Of a DNA stretch of 64,000 nucleotides, positions 16,844 through 25,479 are shown piece by piece. Numbering within the stretch: the stretch's first letter is position 1; each line of letters starts with the position of its first letter. The notes below the pieces were generated by a model. That model had not been told where the DNA came from. It was given only the letters and a program-made list of their open reading frames with translations, and did no database searches. The stretch lies in NCBI GenBank assembly GCA_964394665.1, contig CAYMYN010000022.1, positions 4,357-68,356 of the forward strand, written 5' to 3'. The stretch comes from CAYMYN01 sp964394665 (GTDB taxonomy: Bacteria > Planctomycetota > UBA1135 > GCA-002686595). Both the position numbers and the translations under genes were made by a program.

Positions 16844-19464
16844 GCCGCGCCTCGACGCCGCCGCGATCCCGACCCGCACGCGCGGCGATGCTCGTGCTGG
16901 GTGCCTGGCTGGTCGCTTCCGCCGGCCGTTTCCGCGGCGATCTCGGGGACTTGCTGCCCGCGCCGGTGGCGCTCGTCCTGCTGGTCCTCGGGCTGGTCCT
17001 CCTCGCGGCGGTCGCTGCGCCCCGGTGGGGGCGGCATCCGGGCTCGGCGTCTGGCGCGGCGCGCCCGTTCTCGCGTGTCTCCTGGTCGGCGTGGGTCCCG
17101 GTTGCCGCGGCCCTCGCGTTCGTGGCTCAGCCCGAGTCGATGCTCGCTGCGCTCCTCCTGGCGGCCATGCTGGTCCTCGCGCATCGGCCGCCGATCGCGC
17201 GCTGGATGGAGGGGATTCCGCTGACGGTGGTGGCCGTACTTTGCGCGGTCGGGGTGAATGCGGTGGTCGACCGGCTGGCCCTGGCGGGATTCGGCTTGCC
17301 GCTCCTGGCGCAGGCCGTCGGTACCGGCCTGGGCTGGCTCGGGGCCGAGGCAGCCGCCGGCCAGGGGACCGCCATCCAGTGGACGGTGCGCGCCGCCAAC
17401 CCGGTCCCGGCTTCCACCAACGCGCTGGGGCTGGCGGTGCAGGCCACGATCGCGGTGATCGTGGTGACGGTCGGGATCGCGCGCGGTCGAGCTCGCTCGA
17501 GACTGCCGCTGCTCGTCGCCGCGGGACTGTGCGCCGCGCTGCTCGTGCGTCTGAGTGGGGTCGTGACCATCGGTGCCGCAGGTGACGCCCTGCTGCCCTT
17601 CGAGCAACCCAGCTACGCGACCGGGCCGTACCTCGACTGGAGGTGGGGCCTGGTGATCGACCTCCTGGCCGCCGCTTGCTTCTGGCCCGCGGCGCGCAGC
17701 GCGCTGGCGACTGGCGAGGTCCGCGCGGCCGCGGAGCCGGCGGTGGCGCCGCTCGTCCCGGCCGTGGGCTGCCTCGCAGGAGTCCTGCTCGCGTTCGGCG
17801 CGTTCGCCGATGCGCTCTCCAGCGACCGTCCGATCCGGCTGGCCATGGACGAGGGGCATTCACGCTGGGAGCCCACGGACCTGCGTCTGGGCGAGCACGT
17901 CTACGGCCAGGAGACCGGATACAACTTCCGCGCGCTCGCCGACTGGCTCGGCGCTCGGTTGGGGCCGGTCAGGCGCCTGTACGATCCGCTGGACGGAGGC
18001 GTCCTCCAGGACGTCGACGTGCTCGTGCTGAAGACGCCCACGAGCCCGTTCACGGAGGGCGAGGTGGAGGCTGTCGTGAGCTTCGTGGAGGAGGGTGGCG
18101 GTCTCGTCCTGATCGGTGATCACACCAACGTATTCGGGACGAGCGACGTCCTCGCGCCGATCGCGCGGCGCTTCGGCTTCGAGTTCCAGCTCGACTGTCT
18201 CTTCGACGAGCGGCAGCGATTCGAGCACGTCCTGCGGCCCGACCCGGCTCAACGCCGGCATCCGATCCTGGCGCGGGTCCCGCTCGTGCGGTTCGAGGTC
18301 GGTTGCTCGATCCTGGTCCACGAGCCCTTCCGCGTCGAGCCGGTCGCCATCGGCCGGGGCATGAAGAGCCAGATGATCGACTACTCGGCGTCCAACTTCT
18401 ATCCGGCCGTGCGCGACTCGAGCGACATGGCCTACGGGCAGTTCGCCGACATCGTCGCGGCGCGGCACGGGTCCGGGCGGGTGATCGGGCTGGCCGACAG
18501 CACGTTCCTGTCGACCTTCTCCATCTGCCTTCCTGGCCGCAGGGAGCTGTTCGACGGCATCGTCGACTGGGTCGGGCGCCGGGACAGGATCCCCGCGCGC
18601 CTGCGGTTCCCCGCGGGTTGGGCCGTCCTCGTCGCGTGCGCCCTCTGGCTGCTCGGCGCGTGGCGCGGGTTGCGCGACCTGGCGCTCGGAGGGCTCGCTG
18701 CGGCAGCGGTGATCGGGTTCGGCGAGCTGCTGGCGAAGGCCTGTCAGGAATCGAGCACGGGAGCGCCCTCGGCGGCGGAGGTGTACTTCCTCGAGCCGGC
18801 CACGGAGCGCGTGTCCTGGCCCGTCACGCGGATGGTGCGCGAGGAGCCGCGCAGCTACAACCTCTTCTTCCAGTGGATGCTGCGCACGGGCAGCTTCCCG
18901 CGGCTGATCCCGTCCATGGACAGCGGCGTCCAGCGTCATGCGCCCGTCGTGTGGATCGATCCCCCGGCGCTCGCTCCCGGCGAGCTGGATCGGCTGGAGG
19001 AGCACGCGCGGGGCGGGGGCGCGCTCGTCCTGCTCGAGGTCGCGCCCAACCCGACCGTGGAGCGCATCGCCGATCTGGCCGGCCTGTCGCTGTCCGGCCC
19101 GGGTGAGGCCGCGCCCTTCGTCGCGGTGGCCACGGCCCACGGTCCCGTCGAGCTGGGCGGAGTCGCGGATCGCTGGCGCACGATCGAGGGCGGCGAGCCC
19201 TTGCTGCGCGGGATCACCACGCAGGGCGAGGTGGCGGGCGTGGTGGCGTCCGTGGCGCGCGTGGGCGACGGAGCGATCGTCGTCCTCTCTTGTGGGGAGC
19301 TGTTCTCGGACCTCGCCTACGGGATTCGCTACGAGATCGTCCCGGACCAGAATCGCAGACGTCTCTATCAGGTCCAGTTCGACCTGCTTCACGCGATCGT
19401 GGGCCGGACCGCCGGCGCGATCGTCGACCTCTTCGACGCTGGCGACCTGCACGTATCCAGATGA
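16840..19464 (+). CDS. Multi-pass membrane protein with GATase1-like domains; paralogue of the preceding gene
   Basis: An 874-residue protein whose ATG overlaps the previous stop (ATGA), so translation is probably coupled. The N-terminal third has about nine hydrophobic helices. One span (RLALAGFGLPLLAQAVG, then about 60 residues on AALLVRLSGVVTI) follows the spacing of exosortases, including an Arg in the second helix, but has no Cys at the catalytic position. Next is a soluble domain with VVSFVEEGGGLVLIGDHTNVFG, matching LERGGTVLVIGDHTFL of the neighbour. After two more helices (AVLVACALWLLGAW) comes a second GATase-like domain (EEHARGGGALVLLEVAPNP). It resembles DUF4350/GldG-type proteins. 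It ends by overlapping the downstream lipoprotein (ATGA). Function is unknown; a role in export or anchoring of the Cys-repeat protein is only suggested by position. Confidence 0.7.
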   Translation: MSRASTPPRSRPARAAMLVLGAWLVASAGRFRGDLGDLLPAPVALVLLVLGLVLLAAVAAPRWGRHPGSASGAARPFSRVSWSAWVPVAAALAFVAQPESMLAALLLAAMLVLAHRPPIARWMEGIPLTVVAVLCAVGVNAVVDRLALAGFGLPLLAQAVGTGLGWLGAEAAAGQGTAIQWTVRAANPVPASTNALGLAVQATIAVIVVTVGIARGRARSRLPLLVAAGLCAALLVRLSGVVTIGAAGDALLPFEQPSYATGPYLDWRWGLVIDLLAAACFWPAARSALATGEVRAAAEPAVAPLVPAVGCLAGVLLAFGAFADALSSDRPIRLAMDEGHSRWEPTDLRLGEHVYGQETGYNFRALADWLGARLGPVRRLYDPLDGGVLQDVDVLVLKTPTSPFTEGEVEAVVSFVEEGGGLVLIGDHTNVFGTSDVLAPIARRFGFEFQLDCLFDERQRFEHVLRPDPAQRRHPILARVPLVRFEVGCSILVHEPFRVEPVAIGRGMKSQMIDYSASNFYPAVRDSSDMAYGQFADIVAARHGSGRVIGLADSTFLSTFSICLPGRRELFDGIVDWVGRRDRIPARLRFPAGWAVLVACALWLLGAWRGLRDLALGGLAAAAVIGFGELLAKACQESSTGAPSAAEVYFLEPATERVSWPVTRMVREEPRSYNLFFQWMLRTGSFPRLIPSMDSGVQRHAPVVWIDPPALAPGELDRLEEHARGGGALVLLEVAPNPTVERIADLAGLSLSGPGEAAPFVAVATAHGPVELGGVADRWRTIEGGEPLLRGITTQGEVAGVVASVARVGDGAIVVLSCGELFSDLAYGIRYEIVPDQNRRRLYQVQFDLLHAIVGRTAGAIVDLFDAGDLHVSR

Positions 19465-20180
19465 AACCCTTCAGCGCCCTGTCCTCATCCATCCTGCTGG
19501 TCGTGGCGTGCAGTCCCGGATCCGTCCCGACCGGGGGGCCTGAGCCCCGCGAGGTGCGGGCGGGCGCGAGCGAAGCCCGTGCCGACGCGGCCATGGCGGC
19601 GCGGCTCGGTGAGCTCGAGGCCCGGGTCCAGCGCATCGAGAAGCTGATGATGGCCGGTGGGGGCGACGCCGAGCAGGAGCATCGCGCCATCCAGGGCCTC
19701 GGAGCGCAGCGCGTCTCCCCCGCTGGGATCGCGGCCATGCGGAACTTCCTGCAGAACCATCCCACCGATCCGCGCGCCGAGTGGGTCGCACGGGAGTGCA
19801 TCCAGGCCTACCTGCGGCTCGGTCGGTTGGACGAGGCGGAAGCGCTCATCGGGGAACGGGAATCGATCGAACCGGATTCCTATCGGATCCACTTCGAGCG
19901 TGGCGCGTTGCTGCTCGCCCGCCGCGACCACGCCCGCGCCATGGAGCAGTTCCGCACCCTCGCCAACGATCCGCGCTGGAGCGACTACGAACGGCTGGAG
20001 GCGGAGTTCTACGTCGGGTACACGTTGCTGCAGGACAGCAGCTTCGAGGCCGCGATCGAAGTCTTCGAACGTCTGGCGCGGCAGAACACCCCCGAAGCCG
20101 AGCAACGCACGCGACTCCTGGCGGAGGGAGCGGCCTACCAGCTCCAGCGGGCGATCCACTGGAGCCAGGGCGGGCGTTAG
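19461..20180 (+). CDS. TPR-containing lipoprotein
   Basis: A 239-residue protein. The signal peptide ends in a lipobox (LLVVACS, Cys17), so it should be lipid-anchored outside the cytoplasmic membrane. A short coiled coil (AARLGELEARVQRIEKLM) precedes TPR-like helices (AYLRLGRLDEAEALIG, ALLLARRDHARAMEQFRTL, LLQDSSFEAAIEVFERLA). The ATG at 19461 overlaps the preceding stop. It is the last gene of the block that starts near 9984 and converges with the kinase-caspase pseudogene. The same coiled-coil plus TPR plan occurs in the 11254 gene. Likely a scaffold or assembly factor. Confidence 0.78.
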   Translation: MKPFSALSSSILLVVACSPGSVPTGGPEPREVRAGASEARADAAMAARLGELEARVQRIEKLMMAGGGDAEQEHRAIQGLGAQRVSPAGIAAMRNFLQNHPTDPRAEWVARECIQAYLRLGRLDEAEALIGERESIEPDSYRIHFERGALLLARRDHARAMEQFRTLANDPRWSDYERLEAEFYVGYTLLQDSSFEAAIEVFERLARQNTPEAEQRTRLLAEGAAYQLQRAIHWSQGGR

Positions 20181-21706
20181 GCACCCGCCACGCCGAAAGC
20201 GCTGCTCGAAGGCGGCCGTTCCGGGCCAGCGAGAAGGGCAGCGGGTGTCGCCATCGGCCGGCAGCGTCTCCCCCGGGTGGATGGGGTCCTCGCTCGCCGA
20301 CCGCGGCAGGCCGCGTGGCCACCAAGCTCGGGCCCGGCCAGAGCGGACACGACCCGCGCGGGGCGCGTCAGGAAGCGCGCCTCGTAGGCGCACGGCGCGG
20401 CGCCGCGGGTGCTCGCGAGCCGCCCGCCGTAACAACAGTCCATGGCGAGCAGCACGTGCTTCGCCCGCGTGTCCTCGAGGAAGCGTTCGAAGGCGTCGAA
20501 GTGCAGCCAGCGCGCGCGGCTCGGATCGCGCTCGAGGCTCTGGGCGTCGGCGGGGAGCAACCAGCCGGAGCGGTCCGAGCTGGCATGGGGCAGGCCGTGG
20601 CCGGCGAAGTAGACCAGGCCCGATCCTCGCGCTCGAGGCCCTGCTCGAGCTCGGCCAGGGCGGCGCGAACGCCGTCGAAGCTGGCCTGCTCCTCGAGCGG
20701 CACGCGCGTCTCCCAGCGGTCGCTCGCCAGGCTCTCCAGGGTTGCGCGCAGGGCCTCGACGTCGCGCGTGGCGTTGGGCGCGGGGCGAAGCCGCCCTGGC
20801 GGTGGCTGGCACCGATCCCGATCAGGAGCGCGTGGGAGCGGCGGAAGCCGGCTTCGAAGGGGCGCCGGCGGCGCGCGCCGGCGAGGGCTCGAGGGCCAGC
20901 CCGCGATCGGGGGTCGCCGCGCCCGAGCGTGCGCCCGGACCCAGGAACCAGGCGCCGGCGGCCAGCGCGAGCAGGGCACACGCGCCGGCCACGGCCACGG
21001 GCCATGCGCGCGGTGCGCGGCGCTCCCGCGTGCCGTGGGTCTCGCCCAGGTTGCGCAGGGCCGCGGCGAGCTCGGCCGCCGAGCGCGGGCGGTGCAGGGG
21101 CGAGTGCGCCAGGCAGGCCATCACGAGCCGCGCCAGACCGCGGGGCACCTGCGGGCGCAGGCGAGTGGGATCCTGCGGCCTGCGCCAGCCCTCGAGGGGC
21201 GCGGCCTGGGCCGGCTCGCCGGTCAGCGCGCGGTACAGCACGCACCCCAGGGCGAAGAGGTCCGAGCGCGGGCTGGCGGCCTCGCCCTCGAGCTGCTCGG
21301 GGGCCGGGTAGGTCGGCAGGTCGGCGCGTGCGGCCCCATCCTGCGCCGCACTCGAACGGCCGCGGTAGACGAGCGAGGTCTGCGCCTCGCGCACGAGCGG
21401 CTTGGCCAGACGGAATCCGCGCAAGCACACGCCACCCTCCGGACGCAGGAGCACGTTGGCCTCCGATTCGTCGCGGTGCACGGCGGCCGTCGCGTGCAGG
21501 GCGGCGAGGGCTTTGGCCAGGGCGCGCGCCTCGCGCAGGGCGCGCCCGTCGCCGCCGGGCTCGCCGGCGAGGGTCGCGCGCTCGCGGCGCACGAGCAGGA
21601 CCTCACGGCCCAGGGTGCGATCGCGGGCGCGTTGCTCGACGCGGCCCGCGCCGGTGTGCAGCGTCTCCAGGGGCTCGTAGCGCTCTCCCCGTTCACCTGG
21701 CTGCAT
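20177..21706 (-). pseudogene. Frameshifted kinase-caspase fusion
   Basis: Reading leftward from an ATG at 21706, the first 294 codons are a kinase-like domain and a transmembrane helix (VAVAGACALLALAAGAWFLG). The kinase lacks key residues: the catalytic loop reads HRDESEANVLL, not HRDLKPxN, and the DFG position is GFR. After the stop at 20822 a caspase-like (peptidase C14) domain continues but jumps frame. SHALLIGIGASHRQGG (about 20840-20795) is in one frame. PNATRDVEALRATLES (about 20775-20730) is in a second. GLVYFAGHGLPH and AMDCCYGG (20620-20420), with the expected His and Cys, are in a third. The end, around 20310-20200, shifts again. Each step can be explained by a one-base loss. Metacaspase-kinase fusions are known in Planctomycetota. 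Decay is likelier than four sequencing errors, but this is not settled. Confidence 0.75.
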
Positions 21707-21800
21707 CGTCCTGGCCCTCCGCGCCCAGTCTAGAGGGGCGAGCGGCGCCGCGCTGAACGGGCCGGCGGAGGCCGGGCGCCGCGGCCGCCCGGGATCGGCG

Positions 21801-24515
21801 TCAGTGGGCCGCGAGCCAGTTGGGGCCGTGGCCGAAGTCGACGGCCAGGGGGACGGCGAGGTCGGCGGCGCCCTGCATGCAAGCGCGCACCAGCTCGCGG
21901 GTCTCGTCGAGCTCGCTGGTCGGCACCTCGAGCACGAGTTCGTCGTGGACCTGCAGGAGCATGCGGCCCGCGAGGCTCGAGGCGACCAGACGCGCCTCGA
22001 GGTCGATCATCGCGCGCTTGATGATGTCGGCGGCCGTGCCCTGCACCGGGGTGTTGACCGCGGCGTTCTCGGCCGCGACGCGCAGGCCGTTGTTCTCCGA
22101 GCGGATGTCGGGCAGGAAGCGGCGGCGGCCGGCCAGGGTCTCGACGTAGCCCTTCTCGCGCGCGGCCTCGAGCACGCCGTCGATCCAGCCGCGCACGGCG
22201 GGGAAGGACTCGAAGTAGCGCTCGATGAAGGCGCGCGCCTCGGGCAGGGTGATGCCGGTCTCGCGCGCCAGGCGCGAGGGGCCCATGCCGTACAGGAGCC
22301 CGAAGTTGATCGCTTTGGCCTTCGAGCGCAGGTTGCGATCGACCATCTCGGGGAAGACGTTGAAGATCTTTGCCGCCGTCGAGGTGTGGATGTCGCGGCC
22401 CTCGGCGAAGGCCCGCACGAGCTCCGGGTCGCCGCTGAAGTGCGCCAGGATGCGCAGCTCGACCTGGCTGTAGTCGGCGGCGAGCAACACCCACTCGCCG
22501 CGTTCGTCGGGCTCGCGCGGCACGAAGGCGGCCCGCAGGCGCCGGCCGCGCTCGGTGCGCACCGGGATGTTCTGCAGGTTGGGGTCGCTCGAGGCCAGCC
22601 GGCCGGTGGCGGCGGCGGTCTGGCTGAAGGAGCAGTGGATGCGCCCGGTGCGCGCGCTCACGTAGGTCGGGAGCGAGTCGACGTAGGTGCCCTTGAGCTT
22701 TTGGATCTCGCGCTGCTCGAGCAGGCGCTGCACGATCTCGAGCTCGCCGTACTTGTCGCCCAGGGTCTCCTGGTCGGTGGCCCAGCCGGTCTGGGTGCGC
22801 TTGGGGCGCTTGACACCGGCCGCGTCCTGGATGCGCAGCTCCTCGAACAGCACCTGGCCTAGGACCTTGGTGCTGTTGACGTTGAACTCGCGCCCGGCGA
22901 GCTCGTGGATGCGGGCCGTGGTGCGCTCGAGGTCGGCCTCGAGCTCGGCCCCGAGGGCGCCGATCACGTCCAGGTCGACGCGGATGCCGCGCCGCTCCAT
23001 GGCGGCCAGCACGGGCACCAGGGGCAGCTCGAGCTGCTCGAACAGACCGCGGCTCTCGGTTTCGGTCAGCTCGAGCTCGAGCACCTCGCGCAGGCGGAAG
23101 GTGACGTCGGCGTCCTCGCAGGCGTACTCGGCCACCTTCTCGACCGGCACCTCGGCCATCGTGATCTGGCTCTTGCCCGTGCCGATCAACTCGCTGGTCG
23201 GGATCTTGCGCTCGTCGAAGTAGAACAGCGCCAAGTCGTCGAGCCCGTGGCGGCGCGCGCTGCCGGCGACGCAGAAACTCGCCACCAGGGTGTCGAAGTC
23301 GGGCGGCGGAAGCTCGAGGCCCGCGTTGGCCATCACCAGCCAGTCGTACTTCGTGTTCTGGCCGAAACGTCGCAGCCCGGGGTCGGTGAGCAGCGCTCGC
23401 AGGGCCTCGAGCAGCGCCGGCTTCCCCCCCGGCAGCACCGGCGGCTCGGCGTTGCAGGGCACGTACCAGGCGCGGCCGGGGGCGGCGCTGAAGCTCATGC
23501 CGACCAGCTCGGCCTCGAGCGCGAAGAGGCTCGTGGTCTCGGTGTCGAAGGCGAAGGCGCCCGCGGCGCGCAGCTCGCGCTCGAGGGCCGCGAGGTCCTT
23601 GGCGTCGCGCACCGTGTGGTAGTCGCGCGGTGAGCGCGGCTTCTCGACCGTGCTGGCCAGGGTCTGCTCGAGGAAGCTGCGGAAGTCGAGGCGCCGGAAG
23701 AGGTCGGCCAGGGCGTCGCTGTCGGGCTGGGCCGCGCGCAGGGCGCCGTAGCCGGGTTGCAGGGGCACGTCGGTGCGGATCGTGACCAGGTCGCGCGAGA
23801 GCAGGAGCTGCTCGCGGTCGCGCTCGATGTGCTCGCGCGCCTTGCCCTTGACCTGGTCGAGGTGCTCGAGCACCCCGTCCACCGAGCCGAACTCCGCCAC
23901 GAGCTTGATCGCGCCCTTCTCGCCGATGCCCTTGACGCCCGGGACGTTGTCCGAGCTGTCGCCCATGATCGCGAGCACGTCGACCACCCGTTCGGGGCCG
24001 AAGCCGAACTTCTGCTCGACCTCCTCGGGGCCCTCGATCACCAGCTCGACCCCGGGCTTGAACACGTTGTAGAGGCGCACGTGTCCGTCGACGAGCTGCA
24101 TGAAGTCCTTGTCGCCGGTGACGATCAAGACCTCGTCGCCCGCCGCGCGCGCCTGGACCGTCAGGGTGCCGATCACGTCGTCGGCCTCGTAGCCGGGCGT
24201 CTCGAAGATCGGGATGCCGTGGGCGCGCACGACGGCGCGGATGTCGTCGAGTTGGGCGAGGAGCTCGTCGGGCATCTTCTCGCGGGTCGCCTTGTAGGGC
24301 GCGAAGGCCCGGTGCCGAAACGTCTTGCCGGGCGGGTCGAACGCCACGGCGATGCGCTCGGGGTGTTCCTTGGCCAGCAGGCGCCGCAGGGTGGCCGTGA
24401 ACCCATAGGTGGCGCCCGTCGGGTGGCCATCGGGGGCGGTGAGCCCCGAACGCACCATGGCGAAGTGTGCCCGGTAGGCGAGGGCGGTCCCGTCGAGCAA
24501 GAAGCAGCGTGCCAT
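21801..24515 (-). CDS. polA: DNA polymerase I
   Basis: A 904-residue replicative repair polymerase that removes RNA primers and fills gaps. All three parts are present. The 5'-3' exonuclease begins with FLLDGTALAYRAHFA and contains YEADDVIGTL and GDKDFMQLV. The 3'-5' proofreading domain keeps its first acidic motif (FAFDTETTSL) and YACEDADVTF, so it should be active, unlike in Taq. The polymerase domain has motif A (AADYSQVELRILAH), motif B (RSKAKAINFGLLYGM) and motif C (LQVHDELVLEV). Length is normal for the three-domain form. It is a single gene with its start 39 bp from the divergent WaaP-like gene. Nothing unusual is seen. Confidence 0.98.
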   Translation of the reverse strand: MARCFLLDGTALAYRAHFAMVRSGLTAPDGHPTGATYGFTATLRRLLAKEHPERIAVAFDPPGKTFRHRAFAPYKATREKMPDELLAQLDDIRAVVRAHGIPIFETPGYEADDVIGTLTVQARAAGDEVLIVTGDKDFMQLVDGHVRLYNVFKPGVELVIEGPEEVEQKFGFGPERVVDVLAIMGDSSDNVPGVKGIGEKGAIKLVAEFGSVDGVLEHLDQVKGKAREHIERDREQLLLSRDLVTIRTDVPLQPGYGALRAAQPDSDALADLFRRLDFRSFLEQTLASTVEKPRSPRDYHTVRDAKDLAALERELRAAGAFAFDTETTSLFALEAELVGMSFSAAPGRAWYVPCNAEPPVLPGGKPALLEALRALLTDPGLRRFGQNTKYDWLVMANAGLELPPPDFDTLVASFCVAGSARRHGLDDLALFYFDERKIPTSELIGTGKSQITMAEVPVEKVAEYACEDADVTFRLREVLELELTETESRGLFEQLELPLVPVLAAMERRGIRVDLDVIGALGAELEADLERTTARIHELAGREFNVNSTKVLGQVLFEELRIQDAAGVKRPKRTQTGWATDQETLGDKYGELEIVQRLLEQREIQKLKGTYVDSLPTYVSARTGRIHCSFSQTAAATGRLASSDPNLQNIPVRTERGRRLRAAFVPREPDERGEWVLLAADYSQVELRILAHFSGDPELVRAFAEGRDIHTSTAAKIFNVFPEMVDRNLRSKAKAINFGLLYGMGPSRLARETGITLPEARAFIERYFESFPAVRGWIDGVLEAAREKGYVETLAGRRRFLPDIRSENNGLRVAAENAAVNTPVQGTAADIIKRAMIDLEARLVASSLAGRMLLQVHDELVLEVPTSELDETRELVRACMQGAADLAVPLAVDFGHGPNWLAAH

Positions 24516-24554
24516 CGCGGAGAGGGTAGCACCGGGGCGCTATCCTCTCCGCCG

Positions 24555-25457
24555 ATGAAGGCGCCCCACGTACGCCTGGCCCCCGGCGTCCCCGACCTCG
24601 CGTCCCTCGGAGCGCGCACGGTGGACGAGTTGTTCGTCGCCGGGGCGCTCGAGGGCGAGCCCCAGGCGCAGGTGCTCGCCACGGGGCCCGGCGTCTCCCT
24701 GACGCGCGTGCCCCTGCCGGGAACTCCGGGCCCCGGCGGACGGCGCATCGGCCGACCGCGGGGCGCGGGCACGGGTTGGGTGTGGGTCGAGCGCTTCGAG
24801 CGCGCGACCCTGGCCGAGTCGCTGCGCGCGCGCCTGGGCCACCCGCGCTCGACGAGCTTGGCGGCGCGCAGTTGGAATCTCCTGTGCCACCTGCGCGCCC
24901 ACGGCGTGCCCACGCCCGAGCCGCTCGCGGTGGGGGAGCTGGGCGGCGAGCCCTTCGCGCGCCGCTCGGTGCTCGTCGTGCGCGAGCTCGAACGTTCGAC
25001 GCCGCTCCCGCGCTGGTGGACGGAGGCCGAGCCCGCGGCGCGACGGGCGGCGGCCCGGGCCCTGGGCGAGCTGCTCGCGCGCATCGCGCGCGCCGGCCTG
25101 GTGTTGCCCGAGCTCGGGCTCGCGGACCTCTACCTCGCGCAGCCGCGCACGCCGCCGGGGGCCGACTGCGGCAGCCCGGTCGCGGGGCTGCGGAGCCGAC
25201 GCCTCCCGGAGCTCGCGCTCGCCCGCGTGCGCGGAGGTCGGTTGGGGCGCCTGCGCGCACGCGCCGGGCTCGCGGAGCTCGAGCGCCTCGGGCGCGACGC
25301 CCGGGACCTGGGCGCCGTCCGTCCCCGCGAGTGGCTCGCCGTCTGGTACCGCGCGCGCGGTCGCGGCCTCACGCGGAGCGAGCGGCGGCGCGACCTGGCG
25401 CTCCTGGCCCGGCGCCTGGAGCGGGGATCCCCGGCGCGCCGGACGATCCACCCTTGA
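24555..25457 (+). CDS. Lipopolysaccharide kinase-like (WaaP/Kdo kinase family) protein, catalytic residues doubtful
   Basis: A 300-residue protein with the layout of the WaaP/KdkA kinases. The central helix RSWNLLCHLRAHGVPTPEPL and the strand RRSVLVVRELE match the family's conserved middle part, where members phosphorylate lipid A sugars at the inner membrane. The site that usually reads H-x-D-L-x-x-x-N is GLVLPELGLADLYLA, and the DLHRV-type motif is ELALARVRGG, so the catalytic His/Asp pair is not obvious. The N-terminus contains a Gly/Pro-rich segment. The start at 24555 lies just after the divergent polA start and shares its promoter region. The DUF368 gene follows at 22 bp. It may be a divergent kinase or a pseudokinase. 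Confidence 0.7.
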   Translation: MKAPHVRLAPGVPDLASLGARTVDELFVAGALEGEPQAQVLATGPGVSLTRVPLPGTPGPGGRRIGRPRGAGTGWVWVERFERATLAESLRARLGHPRSTSLAARSWNLLCHLRAHGVPTPEPLAVGELGGEPFARRSVLVVRELERSTPLPRWWTEAEPAARRAAARALGELLARIARAGLVLPELGLADLYLAQPRTPPGADCGSPVAGLRSRRLPELALARVRGGRLGRLRARAGLAELERLGRDARDLGAVRPREWLAVWYRARGRGLTRSERRRDLALLARRLERGSPARRTIHP

Positions 25458-25479
25458 GCGGCGGCCCGCGGCCGACAGA

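Noticed and set aside
21730..25260. A 1176-codon - strand frame over polA
   Set aside because: It is a different frame from polA and has the Arg/Ala/Pro-rich makeup of a shadow ORF.
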